Assembly: GCF_004006395.2 (NCBI RefSeq)
Contig: NZ_CP029758.2
Location: forward strand, 4,464,001-4,528,000
Source: Clostridium sp. AWRP
GTDB taxonomy: Bacteria > Bacillota > Clostridia > Clostridiales > Clostridiaceae
Direction: 5' to 3'
DNA: 64,000 bases
Made by a program: the position numbers and the translations under genes. Each line of letters begins with the position of its first letter. Positions within the stretch are counted from its first letter, which is position 1. The notes below the pieces were generated by a model. That model made no database searches, was not told the origin of the DNA, and worked only from the letters and a program-made list of their open reading frames with translations. Shown here in pieces: positions 24,957-33,172 of this stretch.

Positions 24957-25895
24957 TTAAAACATATTTTGAACTCTTTTTAAGTTCTCTTGAGTTTCTT
25001 TAAATATTTCATGAATAATCTCATCACAGCTTTGTTCTTTACATACAAGCCCTGCTATTTGACCTGCCATAACAGAACCATTATCTATATCTCCTTCACG
25101 AACTGCCCTTGCAAGAGCCCCTCTTCCTAACTTTTCATATTCTTCCATAGGTGATCCATTTTTCTCTAGCAACTGAAATTTTCTCACTAATTTATTTCTA
25201 AGAACACGAACAGGATGGCCTGTCACCCTTCCTGTAACCTGGGTATCTATATCTTTTGCCTTTAACACTTTTTCTTTATAATTTGCATGGACTGTACATT
25301 CATTTGCAACTAAAAACCTAGTCCCAAGCTGTATTCCCTGAGCTCCCAACATAAAAGCAGCTGCTGCACCTCTTCCGTCTCCAATACCACCTGCTGCAAT
25401 TACAGGAATACTTACAGCATCTACTACTTGAGGTACTAATGCCATAGTAGTAAGTTCTCCTACGTGTCCTCCAGATTCACAACCTTCTGCAATAACTGCA
25501 TCCACTCCTGCCCTTTCCATTCTTTTAGCTAATGCTACAGATGCTACAACAGGCATAACCTTTATATCATTTTCTTTCCACATATCTATGTATTTTCCTG
25601 GATTTCCTGCTCCAGTAGTTACAACTTTAACCTTTTCTTCACATGCCATTTTAGCTACTGCTTCAGCTGTTTCTGATAAAAGCATTATATTTACGCCAAA
25701 AGGTTTATCTGTAAGTTTTTTGGCCTTTCGTATTTCATCTCTTACCCATTCAAGTGGTGCGTTTCCAGTAATTATTCCAAGTCCTCCTGCATTTGACACC
25801 GCCGCTGCCAGTGAGCTATCTGCAATCCAAGCCATTGCTCCTTGAATAATTGGATACTTTATTCCTACCATATTTGAAAACACAGAATTAATCAT
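24957..25895 (-). CDS. fabK: Enoyl-ACP reductase II FabK (FMN-dependent)
   Basis: 312 aa. The 2-nitropropane-dioxygenase-like TIM barrel shows IIQGAMAWIADSSLAAAVSN, EGCESGGHVGEL, VIAAGGIGDGRGAAAAFMLG and GAQGIQLGTRFL, the flavin-binding elements. Its place directly after fabH and before fabD is standard for FabK in clostridia, and no FabI or FabL occurs in the window. It is the final reductase of the elongation cycle. The ATG follows GGGAGG. Confidence 0.93.
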   Translation of the reverse strand: MINSVFSNMVGIKYPIIQGAMAWIADSSLAAAVSNAGGLGIITGNAPLEWVRDEIRKAKKLTDKPFGVNIMLLSETAEAVAKMACEEKVKVVTTGAGNPGKYIDMWKENDIKVMPVVASVALAKRMERAGVDAVIAEGCESGGHVGELTTMALVPQVVDAVSIPVIAAGGIGDGRGAAAAFMLGAQGIQLGTRFLVANECTVHANYKEKVLKAKDIDTQVTGRVTGHPVRVLRNKLVRKFQLLEKNGSPMEEYEKLGRGALARAVREGDIDNGSVMAGQIAGLVCKEQSCDEIIHEIFKETQENLKRVQNMF

Positions 25896-25964
25896 AAATT
25901 AACCTCCCTTTATCCTCTTTAATTTTTTCTAACATCATTCTTAACCTCCAGAGTTTTATATCAA

Positions 25965-26945
25965 TCATGAATTTACCTTTAATATAAATCCTCCATAGGT
26001 TAATCCTCCTCCAAAACCTACAATAAGTATTTTATCTCCTTTTTTAACTAAGTTTTTTTTGCGAACTTCATCTAAGGCTATCCCTATACTTGCAGCAGAA
26101 GTATTGCCATAGCTATCTAAATTGATGTAAAACCTATCCATACCTATTCCAAGTTTTTTTGCTGCACATTCTATTATCCTATAATTTGCCTGGTGAGGAA
26201 TTATATATTTAATTTCCTCTAAAGTACAATCAGCCTGTTGAAGCAGTGCTTTAACTGATTTTTCTAAAACCTTTACTCCAAATTTAAATATTTCTCTTCC
26301 TTCCATTCCAACTACACTCTTAATAGGGCTTATAACACCATCAACATAAGGATTGTTTACAGCTACTGCAGGACATGTTAATGAATCTCCCTTACTTCCA
26401 TCTGATCCAGTATAAATTGAAAGTATCTGATCTTCTTCTCCACTTTGCAAAAATGCAGCTGATGCACCATCACCAAACAATATACAAGTGCTTCTATCTT
26501 TCCAGTCAAGTATTTTAGAAAATGTATCTGCTCCTATGACAAGAACATTTTTAAATCTTCCAGCCCTTATAAATTGAACTGCAATATCCATTGCATATGC
26601 AAAACCTGAACAAGCTGCCGATATATCAAAACATGTAGCATTTACTGCCTTTATATTTTTCTGAACTATACAGGCGGTAGAAGGCATAAAGCTATCCGGA
26701 GTAACAGTTGCAAGTACTATAAGTTCAATATCTTCTACATTTATTTTAGCATCTCTAATTGCCTCCATAGCTGCTTTTGTTGCCATATCTGAGGTATCTT
26801 CTCCTTGAGATATCCTTCTCTCCTTTATCCCTGTTCTGCTTGTTATCCATTCATCACTGGTGTCTACTATGAGAGACAGATCATTATTATCCACAATCTT
26901 GGGAGGAACATAGCTTCCTGTGCCTATAATTTCTACTTTATTCAT
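25965..26945 (-). CDS. fabH: 3-oxoacyl-ACP synthase III FabH
   Basis: 326 aa. It starts each chain by condensing acetyl-CoA with malonyl-ACP. Cys in FDISAACSGFAYAM (about residue 112), His in IPHQANYRI and Asn in YGNTSAASIG form the catalytic triad. AAGGAG sits before the ATG at 26945 (MNKVEIIGTGSYVPP); the frame from 26966 is too long. Its first eight bases overlap the end of fabT. The 69-bp gap to fabK, where acpP normally lies, has no gene. Confidence 0.95.
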   Translation of the reverse strand: MNKVEIIGTGSYVPPKIVDNNDLSLIVDTSDEWITSRTGIKERRISQGEDTSDMATKAAMEAIRDAKINVEDIELIVLATVTPDSFMPSTACIVQKNIKAVNATCFDISAACSGFAYAMDIAVQFIRAGRFKNVLVIGADTFSKILDWKDRSTCILFGDGASAAFLQSGEEDQILSIYTGSDGSKGDSLTCPAVAVNNPYVDGVISPIKSVVGMEGREIFKFGVKVLEKSVKALLQQADCTLEEIKYIIPHQANYRIIECAAKKLGIGMDRFYINLDSYGNTSAASIGIALDEVRKKNLVKKGDKILIVGFGGGLTYGGFILKVNS

Positions 26946-27414
26946 TATTCTTCTCCTTTGATCCAATTTTTAGATTATACTTTGATCTGAAGAAATTATT
27001 AAGTTTCTCCAGTGATTTAATTAAAACCTCTTCTTCTCCTTCCGTTAACTCTCCTAAGATTTCTTCAACCATATTATAATGAAACTTATGGTGAACTCTA
27101 AAGGCAAGTTTTCCTTTCTTTGTTAATTGTATGTATACAATTCTTCTATCTTCTTTACTCCTTGTTCGTGTAACATATTGCTTTCTTTCTAAACGATTTA
27201 TGGCCGTAGTTAAGGTTCCCATAGTTATATCTAGTTGACAGGCAACATCTTTCATTCTCTTAGGTTTATCCATGCCTATAGCTTCTATAGTGTGTACCTC
27301 CGTGACAGATAAATCTTTAAATGTCGCATATTGAAGGGATTTTTGTTCTATTACTAGAATATCGTTAAAAAGATCTACTAACAATTCATTTATAACATCT
27401 ATACCTTTGTTCAC
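26938..27414 (-). CDS. fabT: MarR-family repressor FabT of the fab operon
   Basis: 158 aa winged-helix protein of the MarR family: SVTEVHTIEAIG, MKDVACQLDITMGTLTTAIN (recognition helix) and RTRSKEDRRIVYIQLTKKG (wing). Its position just before fabH, overlapping it by eight bases, is that of FabT in streptococci and clostridia, where it represses fab genes and uses acyl-ACP as co-repressor. A FabT-like palindrome overlaps the promoter of the gene upstream of it. The start is GTG at 27414. Confidence 0.85.
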   Translation of the reverse strand: MNKGIDVINELLVDLFNDILVIEQKSLQYATFKDLSVTEVHTIEAIGMDKPKRMKDVACQLDITMGTLTTAINRLERKQYVTRTRSKEDRRIVYIQLTKKGKLAFRVHHKFHYNMVEEILGELTEGEEEVLIKSLEKLNNFFRSKYNLKIGSKEKNNE

Positions 27415-27452
27415 TAGATCACCACTTTAACAATTAATTTACTCCACTTATA

Positions 27453-28520
27453 TCAAATACTTTCTGCTTCTAAAACTAGCTCTTTTATAAGTTCCTTAAC
27501 CTTTACAATTTTGTTTACCCTATAAGCGTTACTTCCAACAAAAATAAGCCCTTCATCTATATTTCCTTTAACAGCATTGATCAGTGCTCTGGATATACAA
27601 TAAGGAGTTTCCTTAGGATTACATTTCTTCAAACAATTGTAACACCTTTTAGGCGCAATTCTCCCATCTTCAGCTTGCCTTATAAGCTTATTTCTTAAAG
27701 CTCTTCCAGGAAGTCCTACAGGACTTTTTATTATTTTTATATCCTCTTTTTTTGAATCTATATATGCCTTTTTAAAGTTTATGCTAGCATCACATTCTTC
27801 AGTTGCCACAAAACGTGTTCCCATCTGTACTGCATCTACACCTAACTTAAAGAATTTTGCAATATCCGCTCCTGTATATATTCCACCAGCTGCTGCTACA
27901 GGAATATTCTTATTATATTTTTCTCTAAAATATTTAACTACTTTGATTACTTCACATACTATATCTTCTAAGCATTCTTTTCCTTCTTGTAGTTGTTCTA
28001 AATGAAATCCCAAATGTCCCCCAGCTTTAGGTCCTTCTACTACAACTAAATCCGGAAGTCTAGAATATTTTTTCAACCAGTGTCTAATTATAAGAGAAGC
28101 TGCCTTCCCTGAAGAAACTATAGGTGCTATCTTTATGCTGCTTCCCTCAACAAGTTTAGGTAAAATAAGCGGAAGTCCTGCTCCAGATATTATAATATCA
28201 GCTTTTTCCTCAATACAAGTCTTTACCATATCATTATAATCATTTATAGCCACCATAATATTTGCTCCAATTATACCTTTGGGACTCAATTCTTTAGCTT
28301 TTTGTATTTCCTTTCTCAATGCTCTAAGGTTAGCATCTGTTGGGTTAGCTTCAAAATCTGGTTCTCTATATCCTATCTGCACTGTAGAAATTATACCTAT
28401 ACCACCTTCATTTGCTACTGCCTGTGCTAAATTATGTAGAGAAATTCCTACACCCATTCCACCTTGTATAATAGGTATTTTAGCTTTTAGATCTCCTATG
28501 ATCAATGGAGGTAATTTCAT
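27453..28520 (-). CDS. NAD(P)H-dependent flavin oxidoreductase (nitronate monooxygenase / FabK-like)
   Basis: 355 aa. TIM-barrel flavoprotein: IPIIQGGMGVGISLHNLAQA, VEGPKAGGHLGFH, VAAAGGIYTGADIAKFF and DAVQMGTRFVATEEC. It is longer than FabK and ends with a cysteine-rich region (CYNCLKKCNPKETPYC) that FabK lacks, so it is a separate group of this superfamily. The ATG at 28520 with AAAGGAGGGGG decides the start, not 28571. It is the first gene after the FabT-like operator and promoter and probably belongs to the operon; the substrate is unknown. Confidence 0.8.
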   Translation of the reverse strand: MKLPPLIIGDLKAKIPIIQGGMGVGISLHNLAQAVANEGGIGIISTVQIGYREPDFEANPTDANLRALRKEIQKAKELSPKGIIGANIMVAINDYNDMVKTCIEEKADIIISGAGLPLILPKLVEGSSIKIAPIVSSGKAASLIIRHWLKKYSRLPDLVVVEGPKAGGHLGFHLEQLQEGKECLEDIVCEVIKVVKYFREKYNKNIPVAAAGGIYTGADIAKFFKLGVDAVQMGTRFVATEECDASINFKKAYIDSKKEDIKIIKSPVGLPGRALRNKLIRQAEDGRIAPKRCYNCLKKCNPKETPYCISRALINAVKGNIDEGLIFVGSNAYRVNKIVKVKELIKELVLEAESI

Positions 28521-28543
28521 GTGACCCCCTCCTTTAAATAATT

Positions 28544-28572
28544 TTTGATACTCCAATATTTTGATATTCAAA
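28544..28572 (-). promoter_or_regulatory. Tandem FabT-like operators
   Basis: A perfect palindrome TTTGATATTCAAA (28560-28572) overlaps the -10 box and transcription start. A weaker copy TTTGATACTCCAA (28544-28556) lies 16 bp further downstream on the operon side. The form TTTGA-N3-TCAAA agrees with FabT boxes known in lactic streptococci. Confidence 0.6.
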
Positions 28573-28600
28573 GTATATATTAAAAACTTTTAACTGTCCA
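28572..28600 (-). promoter_or_regulatory. Sigma-A promoter of the fab operon
   Basis: On the minus strand TGGACA (28600-28595), 17-bp spacer, TATACT (28577-28572). The adjacent FabT-like palindrome would block it. Confidence 0.6.
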
Positions 28601-28795
28601 GCATCTTAAAATTTTAAGATTAAAGACTACTATATCCTAAAATTTAATTTTATCCTATTTACCTTAGTATAATCAAGTAATTTTAATATAATATTTAAAA
28701 CAAAATAGTTTAAAACTATGCCTTTAAACTCTATAATATAATAAATTCAAACGTTAGTAAACTTAAATATAGAAAATAATCCCAAAAGTATTACA

Positions 28796-28824
28796 TTGTT
28801 ATACTTTTTATATTTTGTTATAAT
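28796..28824 (+). promoter_or_regulatory. Sigma-A promoter of dnaD-dnaI
   Basis: TTGTTA (28796-28801), 17-bp spacer, perfect TATAAT (28819-28824), about 50 bp before the dnaD ATG. Confidence 0.65.
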
Positions 28825-28877
28825 ATTTATATGATAGCTTTTTAAAACAAAGCTTATAAAAGGTAGGTAAAAAATAT

Positions 28878-29876
28878 ATGAGTACTTTTGTATTTAAGAC
28901 TGCTGAAGCTAACTATACTCCTGTAAGCAACGTTTTTATAGATAAGTTTATGCCTAAAGCCCGAGGGGAATTTGTTAAAGTATACCTGCTTGGGCTAAAA
29001 TATTGCAAATCAGGTGAATTAGGAGTTAGCTCTCAAATTGTTGCAAGTGCTTTGCATCTTTTAGAAACAGATGTATTAAACGCTTGGAACTACTGGAATG
29101 ACGAAAATGTTATTAAAATGGTACCCGTTGACAATATGGGAAACTATAATATAGAATTCTTAGATTTATCAGATAGAGACAATGAGAAAGAAGATGATAT
29201 AAATTTACTTGAAGAATTAAATAAAACTTCTATTAAAGATATGCTTGAAGATATAGAAAAATCCTTAGGTAGGACCTTATCTTCAAAAGAAATGACTATG
29301 TACATAAGTTGGTTAAATGATTTTAATTTTTCTCCAGAGATTATACTTCTTTTAGTTCAATACTGTGCTTTAAAAGGAAAAACCAACAGCAGATATATAG
29401 AAAAAACTGCAATATCCTGGTTTGACGCTAAAATAAGAGATATAAATGATGCCCAGTCTTTTATAAAAAAACATGAAGATAAATGGATTAAAATAAGAAA
29501 AATTTTAGGCTATCTTGGTATAAAAGATGGAGAAATAATGAAACCCCAAGAGGATTTACTTTCTAAATGGATTCAGGTTTACAATTTCTCAGTTGAAATT
29601 ATATATAAAGCTTGTGATATATGCTTTCAAAGAATAAATAAGGCTGACTTTAAATATATTGATGGAATATTAACAAGCTGGAATAAAGATAAAATTAAGA
29701 CATTAGAAGATATAGAAAAAAAGGATTCAAAGAAAGTAAATAAAGGCAATTTTAAAAATGTAAATAGAATTACAGAAAATAAAAGTTCAAAAGGAACTTT
29801 CAACAATTTTAAACAAAGAAACTATGACTTTAAAGACTTAGAAAAAAAACTACTAGGATGGGATAAGAATGATTAA
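28878..29876 (+). CDS. DnaD-domain replication initiation protein
   Basis: 332 aa. The N-terminal part (about residues 25-110) resembles the DnaD winged helix, and residues about 110-185 hold a DnaD/DnaB-type domain (DMLEDIEKSLGRTLSSKEM, YISWLNDFNFSPEIILLLVQ). A second similar helical repeat (about 200-275, LGIKDGEIMKPQEDLLSKW) is followed by a basic tail. Such proteins help the DnaI-type loader bring the helicase to DnaA-opened DNA. Its stop overlaps the start of the next gene by eight bases, a normal arrangement with dnaI in clostridia. Confidence 0.85.
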   Translation: MSTFVFKTAEANYTPVSNVFIDKFMPKARGEFVKVYLLGLKYCKSGELGVSSQIVASALHLLETDVLNAWNYWNDENVIKMVPVDNMGNYNIEFLDLSDRDNEKEDDINLLEELNKTSIKDMLEDIEKSLGRTLSSKEMTMYISWLNDFNFSPEIILLLVQYCALKGKTNSRYIEKTAISWFDAKIRDINDAQSFIKKHEDKWIKIRKILGYLGIKDGEIMKPQEDLLSKWIQVYNFSVEIIYKACDICFQRINKADFKYIDGILTSWNKDKIKTLEDIEKKDSKKVNKGNFKNVNRITENKSSKGTFNNFKQRNYDFKDLEKKLLGWDKND

Positions 29877-30855
29877 GAGCTATCACTCTAATATAATGAA
29901 AATATATGAAAAAATAAGAGACGATGATAGAAAAGCTTTAGGCTTTCGAAAGGAAGAAATTAAAAAAAAACTACCTGAAGTATTAAACATACAAAATCAA
30001 ATAGGTAGACTTTCCTTAAAATTATCAATAAATATATTAAACAATGTCTCAAACAAGGATATTTACTTAAAGGAACTTCACCAAAAAATTTCATATTTAA
30101 GGATAAAAAAAGCTCATATTTTAACATCTAATAATTATCCTGTAAATTATTTAGATATGTCCTATAAATGTGATAAATGCAAAGATACTGGATTCATTGG
30201 AAACAAAAAATGCGACTGCTACAAACAAAAACTTATTAAACTTTACTACAGCAATTCTGACTTCAAAAATATGTTAGCTAAGAATAACTTCGATAACTTT
30301 AACTTTCAGCTATATTCCTCCACCAAAAGTGAAGGAAACCCTACAAGTCCTAGAAAAAATATAGAAACAATAGCATCCACATCGTGGAAATACATAGAAA
30401 ACTTTTCTAACTACAGCGAAAATTTATTATTTTATGGATCTGCCGGAACGGGAAAGACCTTCTTGTCAAATTGTATATCAAAAGAATTGATAGACAGAGG
30501 TTTTTTAGTAATTTATAGAACTTCTGAATCCTTGATTAAAGACCTAAGAGATATAAGATTCAACAATAACATAGAATTAGAAGATATTTTAATGAATTGT
30601 GATTTACTCATAATAGATGATTTAGGCTCTGAGCAAATAACGGACTTTTCTAAAACTGAACTATTTAACCTTTTAAATAAAAAATTATTGAAACAAAGTA
30701 AAATGCTTGTATCTACAAACTATGACTTAGAAGAAATTTTAAAATGCTATTCAGAGAGAATTTCTTCTAGGTTGCTTGGAGAATTTACTTTGTATAAGTT
30801 TTTCGGAGAAGACATAAGAATAAAACAAAATATTCAAAATAAAAATTTCAAATAA
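29869..30855 (+). CDS. DnaI/DnaC-type helicase loader ATPase
   Basis: 328 aa. Zinc-type cysteines in YKCDKCKDTG and KKCDCYKQ (about residues 103-125) precede a AAA+ core with Walker A GSAGTGKTFLSN (about residue 192), Walker B LLIIDDLGSE (about 246) and the arginine-finger region SERISSRLLGEF. The pattern is that of clostridial DnaI/DnaC homologues that load the replicative helicase. Translationally coupled to the DnaD gene. A bidirectional terminator follows. Confidence 0.88.
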   Translation: MIKSYHSNIMKIYEKIRDDDRKALGFRKEEIKKKLPEVLNIQNQIGRLSLKLSINILNNVSNKDIYLKELHQKISYLRIKKAHILTSNNYPVNYLDMSYKCDKCKDTGFIGNKKCDCYKQKLIKLYYSNSDFKNMLAKNNFDNFNFQLYSSTKSEGNPTSPRKNIETIASTSWKYIENFSNYSENLLFYGSAGTGKTFLSNCISKELIDRGFLVIYRTSESLIKDLRDIRFNNNIELEDILMNCDLLIIDDLGSEQITDFSKTELFNLLNKKLLKQSKMLVSTNYDLEEILKCYSERISSRLLGEFTLYKFFGEDIRIKQNIQNKNFK

Positions 30856-30858
30856 AAA

Positions 30859-30889
30859 AATAAGAATGTATTAAAAATACATTCTTATT
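30859..30889. terminator. Bidirectional terminator, dnaI / tRNA cluster
   Basis: AATAAGAATGTA / TACATTCTTATT with TTTTT after it on the plus strand and TTTTTTT on the minus strand. Confidence 0.85.
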
Positions 30890-30891
30890 TT

Positions 30892-30967
<76 letters not shown>

Positions 30968-30972
30968 ACATA

Positions 30973-31049
30973 TGGCGACTCAGGAGGGGATCGAACCCTT
31001 GACCTCCGGCGTGACAGGCCGGCACTCTAACCAGCTGAGCTACTGAGCC
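30973..31049 (-). tRNA. tRNA-Asp (anticodon GTC), copy 1
   Basis: 77 nt with encoded CCA. Acceptor GGCTCAG / CTGAGTC; anticodon loop CTGTCAC. Identical to the copy at 31365-31441. Confidence 0.95.
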
Positions 31050-31054
31050 ATATG

Positions 31055-31130
31055 TGGTGGGCACAACAGGGCTCGAACCTGTGACCCTCTGCTTGTAAGG
31101 CAGATGCTCTCCCAGCTGAGCTATGCGCCC
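31055..31130 (-). tRNA. tRNA-Val (anticodon TAC), copy 1
   Basis: 76 nt with encoded CCA. Acceptor GGGCGCA / TGTGCCC; anticodon loop CTTACAA. Identical to the copy at 31447-31522. Confidence 0.95.
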
Positions 31131-31145
31131 ACATATACTTATTCT

Positions 31146-31220
31146 TGGTGACCCCTAGCAGACTTGAACTGCTGTTACCACCGTGAAAGGGTGGTGTCTT
31201 AACCACTTGACCAAGGGGCC
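31146..31220 (-). tRNA. tRNA-Glu (anticodon TTC), copy 1
   Basis: 75 nt with encoded CCA. Acceptor GGCCCCT / AGGGGTC; anticodon loop CTTTCAC. Identical to the copy at 31538-31612. Confidence 0.95.
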
Positions 31221-31364
31221 TTATTCAATTGTCAATGTAAATCTCTAACTATTACTACACAGCATAAGTTAAGAGCTTTAACTTAAACAAGTAAACCTCA
31301 CCTTAAGTGTAGACTTCTCTTTAAGTTAAACTTAAAAATCAACTCTATGCATAACCATAGATAA

Positions 31365-31441
31365 TGGCGACTCAGGAGGGGATCGAACCCTTGACCTCCG
31401 GCGTGACAGGCCGGCACTCTAACCAGCTGAGCTACTGAGCC
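31365..31441 (-). tRNA. tRNA-Asp (anticodon GTC), copy 2
   Basis: 77 nt, same sequence as the copy at 30973-31049. Part of the duplicated Glu-Val-Asp block. Confidence 0.95.
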
Positions 31442-31446
31442 ATATG

Positions 31447-31522
31447 TGGTGGGCACAACAGGGCTCGAACCTGTGACCCTCTGCTTGTAAGGCAGATGCT
31501 CTCCCAGCTGAGCTATGCGCCC
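31447..31522 (-). tRNA. tRNA-Val (anticodon TAC), copy 2
   Basis: 76 nt, same sequence as the copy at 31055-31130. Confidence 0.95.
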
Positions 31523-31537
31523 ACATATACTTACTCT

Positions 31538-31612
31538 TGGTGACCCCTAGCAGACTTGAACTGCTGTTACCACCGTGAAAGGGTGGTGTCTTAACCACTT
31601 GACCAAGGGGCC
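31538..31612 (-). tRNA. tRNA-Glu (anticodon TTC), copy 2
   Basis: 75 nt, same sequence as the copy at 31146-31220. First gene of the cluster, directly after the promoter at 31657-31685. Confidence 0.95.
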
Positions 31613-31656
31613 TTATACTGTTTTATTAAGTCGTACCTAACGACCTGACATACACT

Positions 31657-31685
31657 ATAATACAAAATTTTTTATAAAGTGTCAA
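31657..31685 (-). promoter_or_regulatory. Strong sigma-A promoter of the tRNA cluster
   Basis: On the minus strand TTGACA (31685-31680), 17-bp spacer, TATTAT (31662-31657), about 40 bp before the first tRNA-Glu. Confidence 0.8.
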
Positions 31686-31799
31686 TACTTTTTTGTGATA
31701 TTTTATTGGACATCTTTGAACTTTTCTTCACGATTCCTTATGTATCAACGCATGAGGTCAATTTTATAATTTGAAATTTCTTATATGATTTTGAATATA

Positions 31800-31818
31800 A
31801 AAGCAAAAAAACAGCTTT
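31800..31818 (-). terminator. Weak terminator after the PPDK-regulator-like gene
   Basis: A short stem AAAGC / GCTTT with a T-rich loop and TTTTAT after it on the minus strand. The bases between it and the tRNA promoter (31686-31799) show nothing else. Confidence 0.4.
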
Positions 31819-31838
31819 CTTATAATAAAATTTGTACT

Positions 31839-32654
31839 TTAATAACCTTTTGATTCTATGTATCCTATATACTCCATTATAATTAATGCTGTATCCTCTA
31901 TTGCCCTTTTTGTCACATCTATTACCTTACACCTCAATCTTCTTATAACCTTATCTGAAAATTCCAGTTCCTGAAGAACCCTTTCTTCATTTGCATACTT
32001 AAATCTATTAGATATAGTATTGTATCTATCTATTCTATGTTTTCTTACTTCTATTAAGTGCACTGGATCTATAGTAAGGGCTACAATCTTTTTTCTATCA
32101 ATGTCAAATAGCTCCTCTGGTACAGGTACCTCGGGCATAAGCGGTATGTTCAAAGCTTTTATTCCCTTATTTGCAAGATACATACAAAGTGGTGTTTTAG
32201 AAGTTCTAGAAAGGCCTAAAAGAACAACATCTGCATACTTTATTCCTGAATTATCCTTGCTATCATCATATTTTATGGCAAATTCTACTGCCTCTACCTT
32301 TTTATAATACTCAGAATCTATTTCCCATACAGCACCTGGCCTATATTCAGGTATTTTATTTAGTATCCTTGATACCATACTTATACAAGGTCCTAAAATA
32401 TTATTTATAGGAATACCACATTCTACACACCTTTGAACTAGAAATTCTCTTACTTCTACAAGGACTATTGTAGATATAACCATGATATTTTCTTTGCTTT
32501 CTAACCCATTTATAAATTCATTTACATCCTCATAACTCTTTATATAAGGTACCCTGTGTACTTCTATCTCTGAATAAAATTGGCTAGCAGCACCTTTAGC
32601 AACAAGTTCTGCAGTCTCACCTATAGAGTCAGAAACTGCATATATTTTAAGCAT
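31839..32654 (-). CDS. Pyruvate phosphate dikinase regulatory protein-like kinase/pyrophosphorylase (DUF299)
   Basis: 271 aa. The family uses ADP to phosphorylate, and phosphate to dephosphorylate, a Thr next to the catalytic His of PPDK or PEP synthase. KIYAVSDSIGETAELVAKGA at the N-terminus and GLSRTSKTPLCMYLANKG (P-loop-like, about residue 150) with the downstream LTIDPVHLIEVR are diagnostic. AGGGGG before the ATG at 32654 sets the start; the longer frame runs into repeat copy A. No ppdK gene is seen in the window. Confidence 0.88.
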   Translation of the reverse strand: MLKIYAVSDSIGETAELVAKGAASQFYSEIEVHRVPYIKSYEDVNEFINGLESKENIMVISTIVLVEVREFLVQRCVECGIPINNILGPCISMVSRILNKIPEYRPGAVWEIDSEYYKKVEAVEFAIKYDDSKDNSGIKYADVVLLGLSRTSKTPLCMYLANKGIKALNIPLMPEVPVPEELFDIDRKKIVALTIDPVHLIEVRKHRIDRYNTISNRFKYANEERVLQELEFSDKVIRRLRCKVIDVTKRAIEDTALIIMEYIGYIESKGY

Positions 32655-32670
32655 AAAAAACCCCCTAAAC

Positions 32671-32788
32671 TTTATCTGATGGCTACCTACTGTAAACACT
32701 CCCACTTTGATAAAAGTGGGAGCTAACAGTATCTACGCCCCTAGATAATTCATATAGACTTAGTGGGAGAAACCGAACTCCCACTAAG
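32671..32788 (+). repeat. Structured intergenic repeat, copy A
   Basis: Domain 1: TTTATCTGATGGCTACC, then stem TACTGT / ACAGTA enclosing CTCCCACTTT / AAAAGTGGGAG, then TCTACGCCCCTAGATAA; TTATCT (32672-32677) pairs with AGATAA (32743-32748). Domain 2: perfect hairpin CTTAGTGGGAG (32759-32769) / CTCCCACTAAG (32778-32788). It fills the spacer between the CoA-binding protein and the PPDK-regulator-like gene. The orientation given is that of the other copies, opposite to the flanking genes. Confidence 0.7.
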
Positions 32789-32794
32789 TAAGAT

Positions 32795-33172
32795 TCATTG
32801 ATGTTTTTTCGTAAGTTCTACAAGTGCACATCCTTTTACTGCATCAATTGCATTGTTACTGCAGAAATTTAATATTTCTTCACTTTCTGCACCTGGCTGT
32901 ATTAATATTTTGTCTATGCCAATTTGAAAAGCTTCTTTAACTATATCAATACCAGTCTTAGGATTTATGCACAAATCAAGTACATCTACTTTAAAAGGTA
33001 TTTCACTTAAAGATTTGTGTACCTTCCCACTATCATCTCTAGGATTCACTCCCTCTGCATTATACATTGCGCCCTTAAGAGAACTTAATATTTTAAAAGC
33101 ATATTTTTCTTCATTAGACACATCGCCAACTACTACCCAGTTCTTATAGTATAGGAAATTAGCAGCTTCCAT
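32795..33172 (-). CDS. CoA-binding domain protein (YccU-like)
   Basis: 125 aa. A single Rossmann-type CoA-binding domain: NWVVVGDVSNEEKYAFKILS at the N-terminus, VDVLDLCINPKTGIDIVKEA in the centre and KILIQPGAESEEILNFC near the end. The start is the ATG at 33172 with AAGGAGTG eight bases upstream; the longer frame from 33235 has no ribosome-binding site. It probably binds CoA or a nucleotide; its role is unknown. Transcribed toward the PPDK-regulator-like gene with repeat copy A between. Confidence 0.8.
   Translation of the reverse strand: MEAANFLYYKNWVVVGDVSNEEKYAFKILSSLKGAMYNAEGVNPRDDSGKVHKSLSEIPFKVDVLDLCINPKTGIDIVKEAFQIGIDKILIQPGAESEEILNFCSNNAIDAVKGCALVELTKKHQ

Larger units (their letters stand above)
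28521..28877. other. Divergent promoter region, fab operon / dnaD-dnaI
   Basis: The 357-bp spacer holds the minus-strand fab promoter with FabT-like operators (28544-28600) and the plus-strand dnaD promoter (28796-28824). The middle is AT-rich and shows nothing else to me. Confidence 0.7.

Noticed and set aside
31221..31364. Spacer between the two tRNA blocks as a small RNA gene
   Set aside because: No stable structure or promoter-terminator pair; probably only processed leader of the cluster.
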